Shown: piece after piece, positions 44,232 through 53,343 of the stretch
Layout: every line of letters begins with the position of its first letter
Position numbering within the stretch: position 1 is the first letter of the stretch
Origin: Planktomarina temperata RCA23
GTDB lineage: Bacteria; Pseudomonadota; Alphaproteobacteria; Rhodobacterales; Rhodobacteraceae
Length of the DNA stretch: 64,000 nt
Assembly: GCF_000738435.1 (NCBI RefSeq)
Contig: NZ_CP003984.1
Span: 434,001 to 498,000, forward strand
Direction: 5' to 3'
Program-made: the position numbers and the translations under genes
The notes under the pieces: generated by a model
What the model saw: the letters and a program-made list of their open reading frames with translations, nothing else
Told to the model about the DNA's origin: nothing
Database searches by the model: none

Positions 44232-44657
44232 ATGTCTGCATTTAACAACGCGACCAAATTTTTTCACGCCTGCGAAGGGCTCGAGGGCCCCAGCGGCACG
44301 GCGCCCTATGTTGCCGAAGGTGCAAGCTTTGAGTGCCAGGCTCAGGCGCTTTCTGGGATAGCAACGGTCCAAGACTATGCCGGATGGTTGGCCGGTTTGG
44401 GCACGACGGCTTTGGCGGGCGCACGCTATAAGTTGCACAGCTCAGCGTGGGATGCGGAAAGTAACTGTGCATTGTTTTTTAGCACCTTTATTGCCGCGCA
44501 TACAGGCGACGGCGGCCCGGTTGCGCCAACCGGAAAAGAGACCAATTCCCATTATGTCTATGTCATTAAAATGAATGATGCAGGGAAGGTGGCGCATGTC
44601 ACGAAAATTTGGAATTCCAGCTGGGCGCTGCGCGAATTGGGTTGGGCCCAATCGTAA
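44232..44657 (+). CDS. NTF2/SnoaL-like protein
   Basis: A 141-residue protein with an NTF2-like pattern: the N-terminal helix region (FNNATKFFHACEGLEG), a TVQDYAGWLAGLGTTAL segment, and C-terminal strands (YVIKMNDAGKVAHVTKIW). AGGGAGATATCA precedes ATG 44232. The upstream 275 bp has no gene. The function is unknown. Confidence 0.7.
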   Translation: MSAFNNATKFFHACEGLEGPSGTAPYVAEGASFECQAQALSGIATVQDYAGWLAGLGTTALAGARYKLHSSAWDAESNCALFFSTFIAAHTGDGGPVAPTGKETNSHYVYVIKMNDAGKVAHVTKIWNSSWALRELGWAQS

Positions 44658-44752
44658 AATTGAGCCGATATTTTTGTTATTTTGGGCTTGAACAATTGTA
44701 AACTAATTCTCGGTAGGTGAGGGCATTCTTAATGGGAAAAGAGAGAGACCCT

Positions 44753-45079
44753 ATGATAAAGACTTTTAAATGGATTGTATTCGCCGGTATCGCGGCATCT
44801 TTGACAGCCTGTGCATCGCCTGAGGTGGTCGACACAAAGCAAATGGGCGATGACAAGCTCAGCTGCAAACAACTGGCCGCTGAAATTCAAGAAGCGAACG
44901 AGTTTGAGAGCAAAGCGCAGAAGGAAAAGGGCATTACCGGCACAAATGTGGCCGCGGCGGTGATCTTCTGGCCGGCGATTATTGGGACATATTCCAATGC
45001 AAATGACGCGATTAAAGCCGCAAAAGAGCGCAAAGAACATTTGGTTGCATTGAGCACGAAAAAAGGCTGCAGCATGTGA
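44753..45079 (+). CDS. Small lipoprotein
   Basis: A 108-residue lipoprotein with a signal peptide ending in the lipobox LTAC (Cys near residue 19). A helical charged region (QLAAEIQEANEFESKAQKEK), a hydrophobic stretch (VAAAVIFWPAIIGTYSN) and a basic tail follow. ATG 44753 follows a purine-rich GAGAGA site. The family is not recognised with certainty; the shape resembles small periplasmic or outer-membrane lipoproteins. Confidence 0.75.
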   Translation: MIKTFKWIVFAGIAASLTACASPEVVDTKQMGDDKLSCKQLAAEIQEANEFESKAQKEKGITGTNVAAAVIFWPAIIGTYSNANDAIKAAKERKEHLVALSTKKGCSM

Positions 45080-45108
45080 TCTGAGTTTGCATTCTGAAGG
45101 TATTGCGC

Positions 45109-45134
45109 GATCTACCCAGCTGGCTGGGTAGATC
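45109..45134. terminator. Bidirectional hairpin between lipoprotein gene and caiD-like gene
   Basis: A perfect 11-bp stem GATCTACCCAG/CTGGGTAGATC with a CTGG loop lies between the two convergent stop codons. Flanks are only mildly T-rich, so it may be a processing or pausing hairpin as well as a terminator. Confidence 0.6.
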
Positions 45135-45141
45135 AATTTCG

Positions 45142-45921
45142 TTACTTGCCCTTCCAGATTGGGTCGCGTTTCTCGGCAAAGGCTTTGGCGCCCTCTAGCT
45201 GATCTTCCGAGGCATAGAGAATATCGACTGAGGCCAATTGCCTTTGGGTGATGCGATTCATGCTGTCTTGAAATTTACTGTCCTCGGCATCGCGCACGAT
45301 CTCTTTGATCGCCGCATAGACGAGAGGGGGACCGCTTGCCAGCAATCGCGCCATGTCCCAAGCCTTTGCCATCAAATCTTCCGCGGGGTAGGAATGGTTG
45401 ACGAGCCCCCATGATTTTGCTTCCTGCACGTCAAACCACCGCCCGGTGAGGAGCAATTCCATCGCGATATGGTAGGGAATGCGCTTGGGCACTTTGATGG
45501 AGGCCGCATCGGCCACTGTCCCAGAGCGAATTTCAGGCAAGGCGAAGCTGGCGTGATCTGCGGCGAGGATAATATCTGCTGAGAGCGCCCATTCTAAACC
45601 GCCGCCGCAGCAGATACCATTCACCGCAGCAATGACCGGCTTGTTGAGGTCACGCAGCTCCTGCAAGCCGCCAAAACCGCCGACCCCGTAATCGCCATCC
45701 ACCGCATCCCCGTCGGCGGCAGCCTTGAGATCCCAACCGGGACAGAAAAACTTGTCCCCCGCGCCCGTGATGATCGCCACCCGGAGGCTTGGATCATCGC
45801 GGAAGGCGGCAAATGTTTCGCCCATGATCTTGCTGGTGGCCAAATCAATCGCATTGGCTTTTGGACGGTCCAGCGTGACGTGCAAGATTGCATCTTCAAC
45901 ATAGGTTTTAATCGGGCTCAT
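45142..45921 (-). CDS. caiD: Crotonase-family enoyl-CoA hydratase, CaiD-like
   Basis: A 259-residue crotonase. The oxyanion-hole regions are PGWDLKAAADGDA (near residue 60) and NGICCGGGLEWALSADI. Both catalytic Glu positions are kept (GGLEWAL and FALPEI). Its loop content and C-terminus (AFAEKRDPIWKGK) closely resemble E. coli CaiD, which hydrates crotonobetainyl-CoA. The stop-start overlap with the acyl-CoA synthetase gene shows coupling. The symbol is by similarity and a different 2-enoyl-CoA substrate is possible. Confidence 0.75.
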   Translation of the reverse strand: MSPIKTYVEDAILHVTLDRPKANAIDLATSKIMGETFAAFRDDPSLRVAIITGAGDKFFCPGWDLKAAADGDAVDGDYGVGGFGGLQELRDLNKPVIAAVNGICCGGGLEWALSADIILAADHASFALPEIRSGTVADAASIKVPKRIPYHIAMELLLTGRWFDVQEAKSWGLVNHSYPAEDLMAKAWDMARLLASGPPLVYAAIKEIVRDAEDSKFQDSMNRITQRQLASVDILYASEDQLEGAKAFAEKRDPIWKGK

Positions 45922-47945
45922 TGGGCTTTCCTTATCAAGGCATCGGCGGCAATTGCCGCCTCCTGTGTACAGATCAGCGGGTTGATCTCAACTTCCTCCA
46001 CCTGCTCTGCATTGGCAAGCACATAGGCCTGCACCGCGTCAATGGAGTCGAGGAGTGCGTCTAGATTAACGGGCGGCTTGCCGCGAAACCCCTTTAGGAG
46101 CGGCGCGATTTTCAATCCCATGAGCCGCGCTTTCACCTCCTTGCGGCTTGCAGGAATGAGCAGGCTTGCACGATCGCGCAACACTTCGGTCATCGTACCG
46201 CCTGCGCCAAGGGTCAAAACAAACCCATGCGCCGGATCGCGCGTGACGCCGACCAAAACTTCAACCAAAGACCCGGCCACCATGCGCTCGACCAAGAGCG
46301 GCCCATCGGCCAAGCTTTGTGCTGCGGCTTCGACCTCCGCCGGAGTGGTCAAGCCCAAAGCCAACCCATTGGCTCCGGTCTTATGCGCAAGCCCCAGAGT
46401 TTTCAGCGCGACAGGAAAGCCGACCTCAGCTGCAGCCGGCCCGGCCGTGCTGCGATCGGTGACGGCGACGGATTTCGGGATCTTCAGACCACAGGCCGCC
46501 AGTGCCAGTTTGGCGCTTTGCTCATCGAGGAGCCCCGCGTCGCGGTCGCTGCCCGGCAAAAGCACAGGGTCGGCCGGCGGCGTCATGGGGCGGGACAAAA
46601 GATCCAAAGCGTCCAGCCCATGATCCAGCCCGTGAATGGCACCAACGCCATGGTCCATCAGGGTTTTGGCAATGTGTTCTGGCAACAGTTCCGCCAGGCT
46701 CGCCACCACCGCATAGGGCCGCCCGGTGCGCCGCGTGGCCTCTATCGCGGCCTGCGTGACACACTCCCAATCGCTGGCATCGCAAAGATCCGCCCGTGGG
46801 TAGTCACTGATCAGCAAGGTCATGGCAATATCATCATCTGCCATCGCCGCCCAAGCCTGTGTCATGGCCGCGGGGTTGCGCCAAATATACGTGTGATAAT
46901 CCAGCGGGTTGGCCAGGGCCACCATCGGCCCCAAGGCCGCACCGAGATCCTTGACTTGCCGCGGGTTGAGCGGTGGAAAAACCAACCCAGTGCCCTGCGC
47001 AGTATCGGCAGCCAAGGCGGCCTCTCCCCCTGAACAGGAAATTGAGGCAATGCGGTTGCTGGATAAATGCCCAAATTGATGGGCAAGTTTAAGGGCCTCT
47101 AGAAATACCGGCAGGCTCCGCGCCCGGCGAATGCCCAAACGGTGGAGAAAGGCGTCAGCCCCGGTATCACTGCCGGTCAAGGAGGCGGTATGGGACACAG
47201 CTGCCGCTTGGGCTTGCTGCGACACTCCAGACTTCAAGGCAATCAAGGCGATGCCCTTGCTGCGGGCTTTCTCGGCGAGGGTCTCCCACCCGCGCAGATT
47301 GCCAAATCCTTCGATGTGCAGGCCAATCGCTGTGACACGCGCATCGTCCAACAGCTGCAACGCGATATCGGTTTGGGAGGTTTGAGCTTGGTTGCCACAG
47401 GTGAGCATATAGCCAATTGGAAGACCGCGGTTCTGCATCGTGAGGTTGATGGCGATGTTCGAGCTTTGGGTCAAAATCGCGACGCCCTTGTCCACTCTGC
47501 GGCACCCATGTTGATCAGGCCAAATAGCGCAGCCATCAAAAGCATTCACAAAACCATAGCAATTGGGCCCCAATATTGGCATATCCCCGGCGGCCTTAAT
47601 CAGCTGCGCTTGAAGATCTTGCGCCGCGGAATCTTCGGCAGCCGCTTCGGAAAAACCCGAGGCAAAACAGGTGGCTCCCCCGGCCTTTAAACTGCGCAGC
47701 TGTGCCACGACCTCTAGGGTGGCATGACGGTTCACGCCGATGAAGGCGGCGTCAATGTGGCCGGGAAACGCCTCTAGGCTGGGCAATGATTTACGGCCTG
47801 CGATCTGTTTTCCGCTGGGGTGCACCGGATGCAAAACACCGTCAAACCCAATCTGCTCGGCCGCTGAGACAATTGAGGCACACCAAGCGCCACCGCCGAT
47901 GACAGCGATAGACTTGGGTTTAAGAAGTCTTGTTAGGTCTCGCAT
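45918..47945 (-). CDS. Acyl-CoA synthetase (NDP-forming), single chain
   Basis: A 675-residue fused enzyme. An N-terminal CoA-binding Rossmann domain (KPKSIAVIGGGAWCASIVSA), succinyl-CoA-ligase-like flavodoxin domains (residues about 150-450) and a C-terminal ATP-grasp domain (FPVALKTLGLAHKTGANG, then VEEVEINPLIC) follow in order. Such enzymes join acids to CoA with ATP or the reverse. In this cluster it may activate the substrate of the CaiD-like and dehydrogenase enzymes. Confidence 0.88.
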   Translation of the reverse strand: MRDLTRLLKPKSIAVIGGGAWCASIVSAAEQIGFDGVLHPVHPSGKQIAGRKSLPSLEAFPGHIDAAFIGVNRHATLEVVAQLRSLKAGGATCFASGFSEAAAEDSAAQDLQAQLIKAAGDMPILGPNCYGFVNAFDGCAIWPDQHGCRRVDKGVAILTQSSNIAINLTMQNRGLPIGYMLTCGNQAQTSQTDIALQLLDDARVTAIGLHIEGFGNLRGWETLAEKARSKGIALIALKSGVSQQAQAAAVSHTASLTGSDTGADAFLHRLGIRRARSLPVFLEALKLAHQFGHLSSNRIASISCSGGEAALAADTAQGTGLVFPPLNPRQVKDLGAALGPMVALANPLDYHTYIWRNPAAMTQAWAAMADDDIAMTLLISDYPRADLCDASDWECVTQAAIEATRRTGRPYAVVASLAELLPEHIAKTLMDHGVGAIHGLDHGLDALDLLSRPMTPPADPVLLPGSDRDAGLLDEQSAKLALAACGLKIPKSVAVTDRSTAGPAAAEVGFPVALKTLGLAHKTGANGLALGLTTPAEVEAAAQSLADGPLLVERMVAGSLVEVLVGVTRDPAHGFVLTLGAGGTMTEVLRDRASLLIPASRKEVKARLMGLKIAPLLKGFRGKPPVNLDALLDSIDAVQAYVLANAEQVEEVEINPLICTQEAAIAADALIRKAQ

Positions 47946-47996
47946 GTCTTACCTACGCAACAAGCTGCGCTTTGCAGGCGGCAGGGCACCGGGTTA

Positions 47997-49157
47997 TCAT
48001 GCCCCCAAAGCCCGCAGCAGGTCGCGGCTGATAATATGGCGCTGGATTTCGGATGTTCCGTCCCATATGCGCTCGACCCGCGCATCCCGCCAGAAGCGTT
48101 CAAGCGGGTAGTCGCTCATAAGGCCCATGCCGCCATGGATTTGAATGGCCGCATCGGTCACACGCGCCAGCATCTCACTGGCATAGAGCTTGGCGGAGGC
48201 AATCTCGCGGTTGGCCGGCAGCGCCTTATCTAAGCGGTCAGCGGCGGCTAGGGTGAGAAGATCTGCCGCATCAATTTCGGTAATCATATCGGCCAATTGA
48301 AAGCTGACGCCTTGGAATTTTCCGATTTTCTGACCAAATTGTTCGCGCTCGGCCGCATAGTGCAGGGCATAGTCAAAGACCCGTCGCGCGCGGCCAACGC
48401 TCATGGTGGCCACAGTGATCCGTGTGGCATAGAGCCAAGTATTCATAACCTCAAAGCCGCCATCCACCTCGCCAAGCACCTGTGCCTGTGGCAGGCGGCA
48501 GTCATCGAATTCTAGGATCATATTCTTATATCCACGGTGGCTGACGGATTTATAACCATTACGCACAGAAAATCCCGCTGTGCCGCGATCGACCAGAAAG
48601 GCCGTGATCCGTTTCTTGGGGCCTTTGTCCGTTTGGTCTTCGCCTGTGGCGATGAAGACAATGAAGAAATCTGCATGATCTGCGCCGCTGATGAAATGTT
48701 TGCTGCCATTGACCACCCAATCGCCACCATCGCGCTGGGCGCTGCATTTCATGCCGCGGATGTCAGAGCCGGCGCCCGGTTCCGTCATCGCCAGAGCATC
48801 CATGCGCTCGCCGCGCACGGCGGGCATGAGATAGCGGTCAATCTGATCGCCTTCACAGGCCATGAGAATATTTTGTGGTCGACCAAAGAAATGATTGAGC
48901 GCCATAGATCCGCGCCCCAATTCACGCTCGACCAATGCAAAATCTACATGCGACAGGCCCGCGCATCCCACGCTTTCAGGAAAATTGCAGGCATAAAAGC
49001 CCAGCTCCAGCGTTTTCTCTTTGATGTGTTGGGCAATTTCATTGGGCACTTCGCCCGTGCGTTCCACCAGCTCTTCATGAGGGTAAATTTCTTTTTCAAC
49101 AAATGAGCGTACAGTTTGTGCGATCATATCTTGTTCGGCAGATAATCCATAAAGCAT
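47997..49157 (-). CDS. Acyl-CoA dehydrogenase
   Basis: A 386-residue flavoprotein. Blocks in order: ALAMTEPGAGSDIRGM (FAD site), WVVNGSKHFISGADHADF, ATRITVATMSVGRARRVFD and the C-terminal IQIHGGMGLMSDYPLERFWRD. It introduces the 2,3 double bond in an acyl-CoA. ATG 49157 is preferred over 49172. It lies 51 bp upstream of the synthetase gene in the same direction and divergent from the GlxA regulator, which probably controls it. Confidence 0.93.
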   Translation of the reverse strand: MLYGLSAEQDMIAQTVRSFVEKEIYPHEELVERTGEVPNEIAQHIKEKTLELGFYACNFPESVGCAGLSHVDFALVERELGRGSMALNHFFGRPQNILMACEGDQIDRYLMPAVRGERMDALAMTEPGAGSDIRGMKCSAQRDGGDWVVNGSKHFISGADHADFFIVFIATGEDQTDKGPKKRITAFLVDRGTAGFSVRNGYKSVSHRGYKNMILEFDDCRLPQAQVLGEVDGGFEVMNTWLYATRITVATMSVGRARRVFDYALHYAAEREQFGQKIGKFQGVSFQLADMITEIDAADLLTLAAADRLDKALPANREIASAKLYASEMLARVTDAAIQIHGGMGLMSDYPLERFWRDARVERIWDGTSEIQRHIISRDLLRALGA

Positions 49158-49233
49158 GGGGGCCTCCTTCACGGCTGTTTGATGTGAGGCTAGGGCTATT
49201 GCCAGGCTATATCATGCGGTAATAGACTAAATC

Positions 49234-50166
49234 ATGCCCTATTCGAAAAATCCTTCTGCCGCGCCCCTTCAGATTTCGATCCTGCTGTTTGATCGCTTTT
49301 CAAATCATTGTTTGGCCAATGTTCTCGAACCGCTGCGTGCGGCCAATGATTTGTCGGGGCAACAGGTCTTTGACTGGAATATTGTGGTCCTCGCCGGACA
49401 GGGGGTGCACTCGTCTTCGGGTCTGCGTCTGGAAGCGGATGCCCAGCTTGTCGATATGCGCGGAGATATATTGATGGTCATGCCGTCTTATGGGTTTTTG
49501 ACCCATGCCAATGTGACAAGCAGCCGGGCTTTGCGCGCGGCGGCACGGCGGTTTGACACGCTTGCGGGGCTCGACACGGGCAGTTGGCTGTTGGCGCAAG
49601 CCGGTCTGTTGGACGGGCATCGGGCGACAATACATTGGGACGAGCTTGATCGGTTTTCGGAGCGGTTTTCGGAGGTCGATGTGCAAAAAGAGGCCGTCAT
49701 CTATGATCGCAATCGGATCACTTGCGGCGGTGCGTCCACAGCCTTTGCTCTGGCGATGCAATTGATCGAAAAGCAACAGGGGGCGGCCCTGCGCTTGCGG
49801 GTTGAAAATCTGTTTTCTGGCGCCTATGCGCAGCGGCCGGATCGGCGCGGCGGGATTGCGGCACGGGCGGTGGATCTGATGCGGGCCAACATTGAGGAGC
49901 CTTTGCCGATTGCCCAATTGGCGCAGCAGCTTGGGCGCAGTCAAAAGCACTTGGAACGGCAAACCCTGGCCCGGCTTGGCGCCGCGCCGCAGGTCATTTA
50001 CCGGCGGATCAGGCTCGAGCGGGCGCGGGGATTGGCGCTTGAAACCTCCATCTCAGTGGTGGAGATTGCTGTGCGTTGCGGCTATCAAGACGCCAGTGCG
50101 ATGACCCGTGCGTTTCGCTCAGAATATGGCACCACGCCACAGGCTTTGCGCCGGGAGTTGGGCTAG
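49234..50166 (+). CDS. GlxA-family (DJ-1/AraC) transcription regulator
   Basis: A 310-residue regulator with an N-terminal DJ-1/PfpI-like domain (ISILLFDRFSNHCLANVL, then GLDTGSWLLAQAGLL) and C-terminal AraC HTH (EEPLPIAQLAQQLGRSQKHL, then EIAVRCGYQDASAMTRAFR). Relatives control carnitine, glycine-betaine and arginine genes (CdhR, GbdR, ArgR types). Its divergent position to the dehydrogenase-synthetase-CaiD operon suggests that it regulates it. Confidence 0.9.
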   Translation: MPYSKNPSAAPLQISILLFDRFSNHCLANVLEPLRAANDLSGQQVFDWNIVVLAGQGVHSSSGLRLEADAQLVDMRGDILMVMPSYGFLTHANVTSSRALRAAARRFDTLAGLDTGSWLLAQAGLLDGHRATIHWDELDRFSERFSEVDVQKEAVIYDRNRITCGGASTAFALAMQLIEKQQGAALRLRVENLFSGAYAQRPDRRGGIAARAVDLMRANIEEPLPIAQLAQQLGRSQKHLERQTLARLGAAPQVIYRRIRLERARGLALETSISVVEIAVRCGYQDASAMTRAFRSEYGTTPQALRRELG

Positions 50167-50195
50167 GCGCAATTGTCGCCTGTGCGCCCGGTGGT

Positions 50196-50951
50196 CTATG
50201 CGGCGTAATTGCAGCCCTCTTCATCCAAGATGGCCTTGAGTTCGGCCAAATGTCTGGCGTCTTGCTCGGGATAAGTTTCCAGCTCCTGCGCGGTTTTTTC
50301 CGCAATTTCGGCATCAAGAATGCGCAGCGGCCGGCCGGTTTGCAGAGCCAGGAGATAAGTCTGGCAGGCCCTCTCAAAATAAAACATGCGATTAAAGGTT
50401 TCAGCGACGGTTTCGCCGATGATCAAAATGCCATGGTTGCCCATGATCATGACCTTCTTTTTGGGATCTTCAAATAGGCTGGCGCAACGCGCGCCTTCCT
50501 CCTCGAAGGCCAAGCCACCGTAATTGTTGTCGATGACATAGCGGTTGAAAAACATGCAGGCATTTTGATCCACAGGCGGCAGCGTGCTGTCCGCGAGAGA
50601 CGCCAAGGCCGTGGCATAGGGGGAATGCACATGCATGGCGCAGCGCGCGTGTTTGCAATAGCGATGGAGCCCGCCATGTAGGCCCCAGGCGGTGGGATCT
50701 GGCGCATCGGGGCCTTCCATACTGGCCGGATCATTGGCATCCACAACGATGAGATCGGAAGCCTTGATGCGAGAGAAATGCATTTGATTGGGGTTCATCA
50801 AGAATTTGGTCCCCTCGGGATTAATGGCCAAGCTAAAGTGATTGGCCACCGCCTCGTGCATGTTTAATCGGACCGTCCAGCGAAAGGCGGCGGCGAGATC
50901 GACACGTTCTTGCCAATTGTCCATATTGGGGCGCAGATCGGGGGCTGTCAT
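50196..50951 (-). CDS. Class II aldolase/adducin-family protein
   Basis: A 251-residue zinc aldolase-like protein. N-terminal HEAVANHFSLAINP; zinc His pair in KHARCAMHVHSPYATALAS; third His region in VMIMGNHGILIIGETV. Members cleave sugar phosphates or act on small hydroxy acids; the substrate is unknown. It is convergent with the GlxA regulator (29 bp) and not obviously part of its operon. Confidence 0.88.
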   Translation of the reverse strand: MTAPDLRPNMDNWQERVDLAAAFRWTVRLNMHEAVANHFSLAINPEGTKFLMNPNQMHFSRIKASDLIVVDANDPASMEGPDAPDPTAWGLHGGLHRYCKHARCAMHVHSPYATALASLADSTLPPVDQNACMFFNRYVIDNNYGGLAFEEEGARCASLFEDPKKKVMIMGNHGILIIGETVAETFNRMFYFERACQTYLLALQTGRPLRILDAEIAEKTAQELETYPEQDARHLAELKAILDEEGCNYAA

Positions 50952-51013
50952 GGAAGTGTCCTTTGTCGGTTGCGGCCAGATAGGCTGGTGTCGTTGAGAT
51001 AAGCTATTCCCGT

Positions 51014-51442
51014 CTAGGCGCCCGGCACCACAGCGCCATCGGCCGTGATGAGCGGGCTGCCATCTTCTTTGGCATAGGGGGCGGCGGGCCAGTGTGGCAA
51101 CATATCGAGCACTTGCCCCGAGGGACGGCAGAGTCGCACCTGCCCTTTGCAGGCGACAAAGGGGCGGTTCACCAAGATGGGATGGGCAACCATAGCGTCG
51201 AGCAATTGCTCTTCGGTCACATCAGAGCCCATCAATCCCAGCTCCTGCGCTGGTGATTTTGACGTGCGCAAGGCATCCCGGGCGTTCAGGCCTGCGGTGG
51301 CAAATAGCGCTTGCAGCTGTGGCTTTGTCCAGCCGGTATCGAGATATTCAACCACGGTTGGGCTGAATCCCGCATCTTTAACAATTTGCACCACATTACG
51401 CGATGTGCCGCAATTGGGATTGTGGAAAATAACAATATTCAT
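51014..51442 (-). CDS. arsC: Arsenate reductase, glutaredoxin type
   Basis: A 142-residue ArsC-family thiol enzyme. The active Cys is in HNPNCGTSRNV near residue 10, with RTSKSPAQELGL and the C-terminal arginine block HPILVNRPFVACKGQVRLCRP. It reduces arsenate to arsenite using glutathione and glutaredoxin. No arsB, acr3 or arsR is near, so it stands alone. Confidence 0.9.
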   Translation of the reverse strand: MNIVIFHNPNCGTSRNVVQIVKDAGFSPTVVEYLDTGWTKPQLQALFATAGLNARDALRTSKSPAQELGLMGSDVTEEQLLDAMVAHPILVNRPFVACKGQVRLCRPSGQVLDMLPHWPAAPYAKEDGSPLITADGAVVPGA

Positions 51443-51528
51443 ACTAAACCCTTTACCCAAAGGTATTTTACTGTGAAAAAAACTGTAATGGGACTTGCGC
51501 AGCCCGTCTAGATCGGAAAATCTACCTT

Positions 51529-53343
51529 ATGGACAATTCATTTAGGGCTTGGTCTGAATGCGCGGCCGATCTGGTTGCGGTGGCCGCGGGGCGCAGGCCA
51601 GCAGATTTGGTTATTTTAGGCGGCCAATTGGCCAATGTGCACACACGCGAAATTTTGCGATGGGATGTGGCAATTGCGGCGGGGCGATTTGCCTATGTTG
51701 GCCCGGATGCCAGCCATTGCATCGGGCCCAAGACAGAGGTGTTGCGCTGGAGTGGCTATGTGATTCCCGGCCTTTGTGACGGGCATATGCATGTGGAAAG
51801 TGGTATGCTGACCCCAGCGGAATTTGCCCGCGCGGTGATCCCGCATGGCACCACTACGATGTTCACCGACCCTCACGAGATCGCCAATGTTATGGGCCTG
51901 CCCGGGGTGAAGCTGATGCATGACGAGGGGTTGATGCAGCCGGTGAATATCTTCACCCAAATGCCAAGCTGCGCGCCATCGGCGCCCGGTCTGGAGACCA
52001 CCGGCTATGAGATTAGCGCCGAGGATGTGGCAGAGGCGATGCAATGGCCCGGGATCATCGGGCTTGGGGAGATGATGAATTTTCCCGGTGTGGTCAACGG
52101 CGATGCACAGATGTTGGCCGAGATGGCGGCCACAGCCCGCGCGGGCAAAACAATTGGCGGCCATTACGCCAGCCCCGATCTGGGGCCGGCGTTTCATGCC
52201 TATGCCGCAGGCGGCCCGGCGGATGATCACGAAGGCACCTGTGAGGCGGATGCTGTCATGCGGGTGCGTCAAGGAATGCGCTCGATGATGCGCCTGGGCA
52301 GTGCGTGGTATGATGTGGAAACGCAAATCACCGCGATCACCGAGAAAGGGCTGGATCCGCGCAACTTCATTTTATGCACCGATGATTGCCATTCCGGAAC
52401 TCTGGTGCAGGACGGGCATATGAACCGTGTGGTGCGTCATGCCATTGCTTGCGGCTGTGATCCCTTGGTCGCGCTGCAAATGGCCACAATCAACACGGCA
52501 ACGCATTTCGGTCTTGAGCGGGAATTGGGCAGTATTGCACCAGGCCGGCGGGCGGATGTGATTTTCACCTCTGACTTGCGAGAGCTGCCGATTCAACGGG
52601 TGATTGCAAGGGGCAAAACCGTGGCGCTGGCGGGGAAGATCACCACAGAATGCCCGCATATCGCCTGGCCGGCCGAGGCGCGCAATACGGTTCACATGGG
52701 GGCAGAAAAATCTGCCGCTGAGTTTACCATTCCTGCGCCAGATGACGGCGCTGAGGTGGCGAAAGTGCGCGTAATTGGCGTGGTGGAAAACCAAGCGCCG
52801 ACGCAGGCGCTGGAGGCGGAGCTTCCGGTGCGGGGCGGGCGCATTTGCGGGCAGGGTGATATTTGCCAAATTGCCCTGGTTGAGCGGCACCGGGCACGGG
52901 GCAGTGTGACCAATGGCTTCGTGTCGGGTTTTGGCTATCAGGGCGAGATGGCCATCGCCTCTACCGTGGCCCATGACAGCCATCATATGATTGTGGTGGG
53001 CACCTGTGCCGAGCATATGGCCCTTGCCGCCAATCGCTTGGCAGAGGTGGGCGGCGGTGTGAGCGTATGGAAAGACGGGCGGGAATTGGCCTTGGTGGAA
53101 CTTCCCATTGCCGGCCTCATGTCTGATGCGCCAGCTGAAGAGGTTGCGGCCAAGGCTGCGGCCATGGTGCAGGCCATGGCTGACTGTGGCTGTAACTTGA
53201 ACAATGCATATATGCAGCACTCCCTTTTGGCGCTTGTGGTGATTCCAGATCTGCGCATTTCGGATCTCGGGCTGGTGGATGTGCGCAAATTTGAACTTGT
53301 GCCCGTGGTGCAAGAGGGGGGGCAAGAAGATGCGGACGCTTGA
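51529..53343 (+). CDS. ade: Adenine deaminase
   Basis: A 604-residue amidohydrolase that converts adenine to hypoxanthine and ammonia. Metal ligands lie in CDGHMHVESGM, TTMFTDPHEIANV and the FILCTDDCHSGTL block. A C-terminal swivelling domain (GYQGEMAIASTVAHDSHHM) is typical of bacterial Ade. It overlaps the AMP nucleosidase gene by 14 bp, which links AMP breakdown to adenine salvage. Confidence 0.94.
   Translation: MDNSFRAWSECAADLVAVAAGRRPADLVILGGQLANVHTREILRWDVAIAAGRFAYVGPDASHCIGPKTEVLRWSGYVIPGLCDGHMHVESGMLTPAEFARAVIPHGTTTMFTDPHEIANVMGLPGVKLMHDEGLMQPVNIFTQMPSCAPSAPGLETTGYEISAEDVAEAMQWPGIIGLGEMMNFPGVVNGDAQMLAEMAATARAGKTIGGHYASPDLGPAFHAYAAGGPADDHEGTCEADAVMRVRQGMRSMMRLGSAWYDVETQITAITEKGLDPRNFILCTDDCHSGTLVQDGHMNRVVRHAIACGCDPLVALQMATINTATHFGLERELGSIAPGRRADVIFTSDLRELPIQRVIARGKTVALAGKITTECPHIAWPAEARNTVHMGAEKSAAEFTIPAPDDGAEVAKVRVIGVVENQAPTQALEAELPVRGGRICGQGDICQIALVERHRARGSVTNGFVSGFGYQGEMAIASTVAHDSHHMIVVGTCAEHMALAANRLAEVGGGVSVWKDGRELALVELPIAGLMSDAPAEEVAAKAAAMVQAMADCGCNLNNAYMQHSLLALVVIPDLRISDLGLVDVRKFELVPVVQEGGQEDADA

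Noticed and set aside
44030-44257. Minus-strand 75-codon frame upstream of the NTF2-like gene
   Set aside because: It overlaps the start of a better-supported gene and covers its leader; no motif is visible.
46042-46623. Long plus-strand frames opposite the acyl-CoA synthetase gene (also opposite gltB, dxs, uppP)
   Set aside because: These are antisense shadows caused by GC-rich codon use of the real genes.
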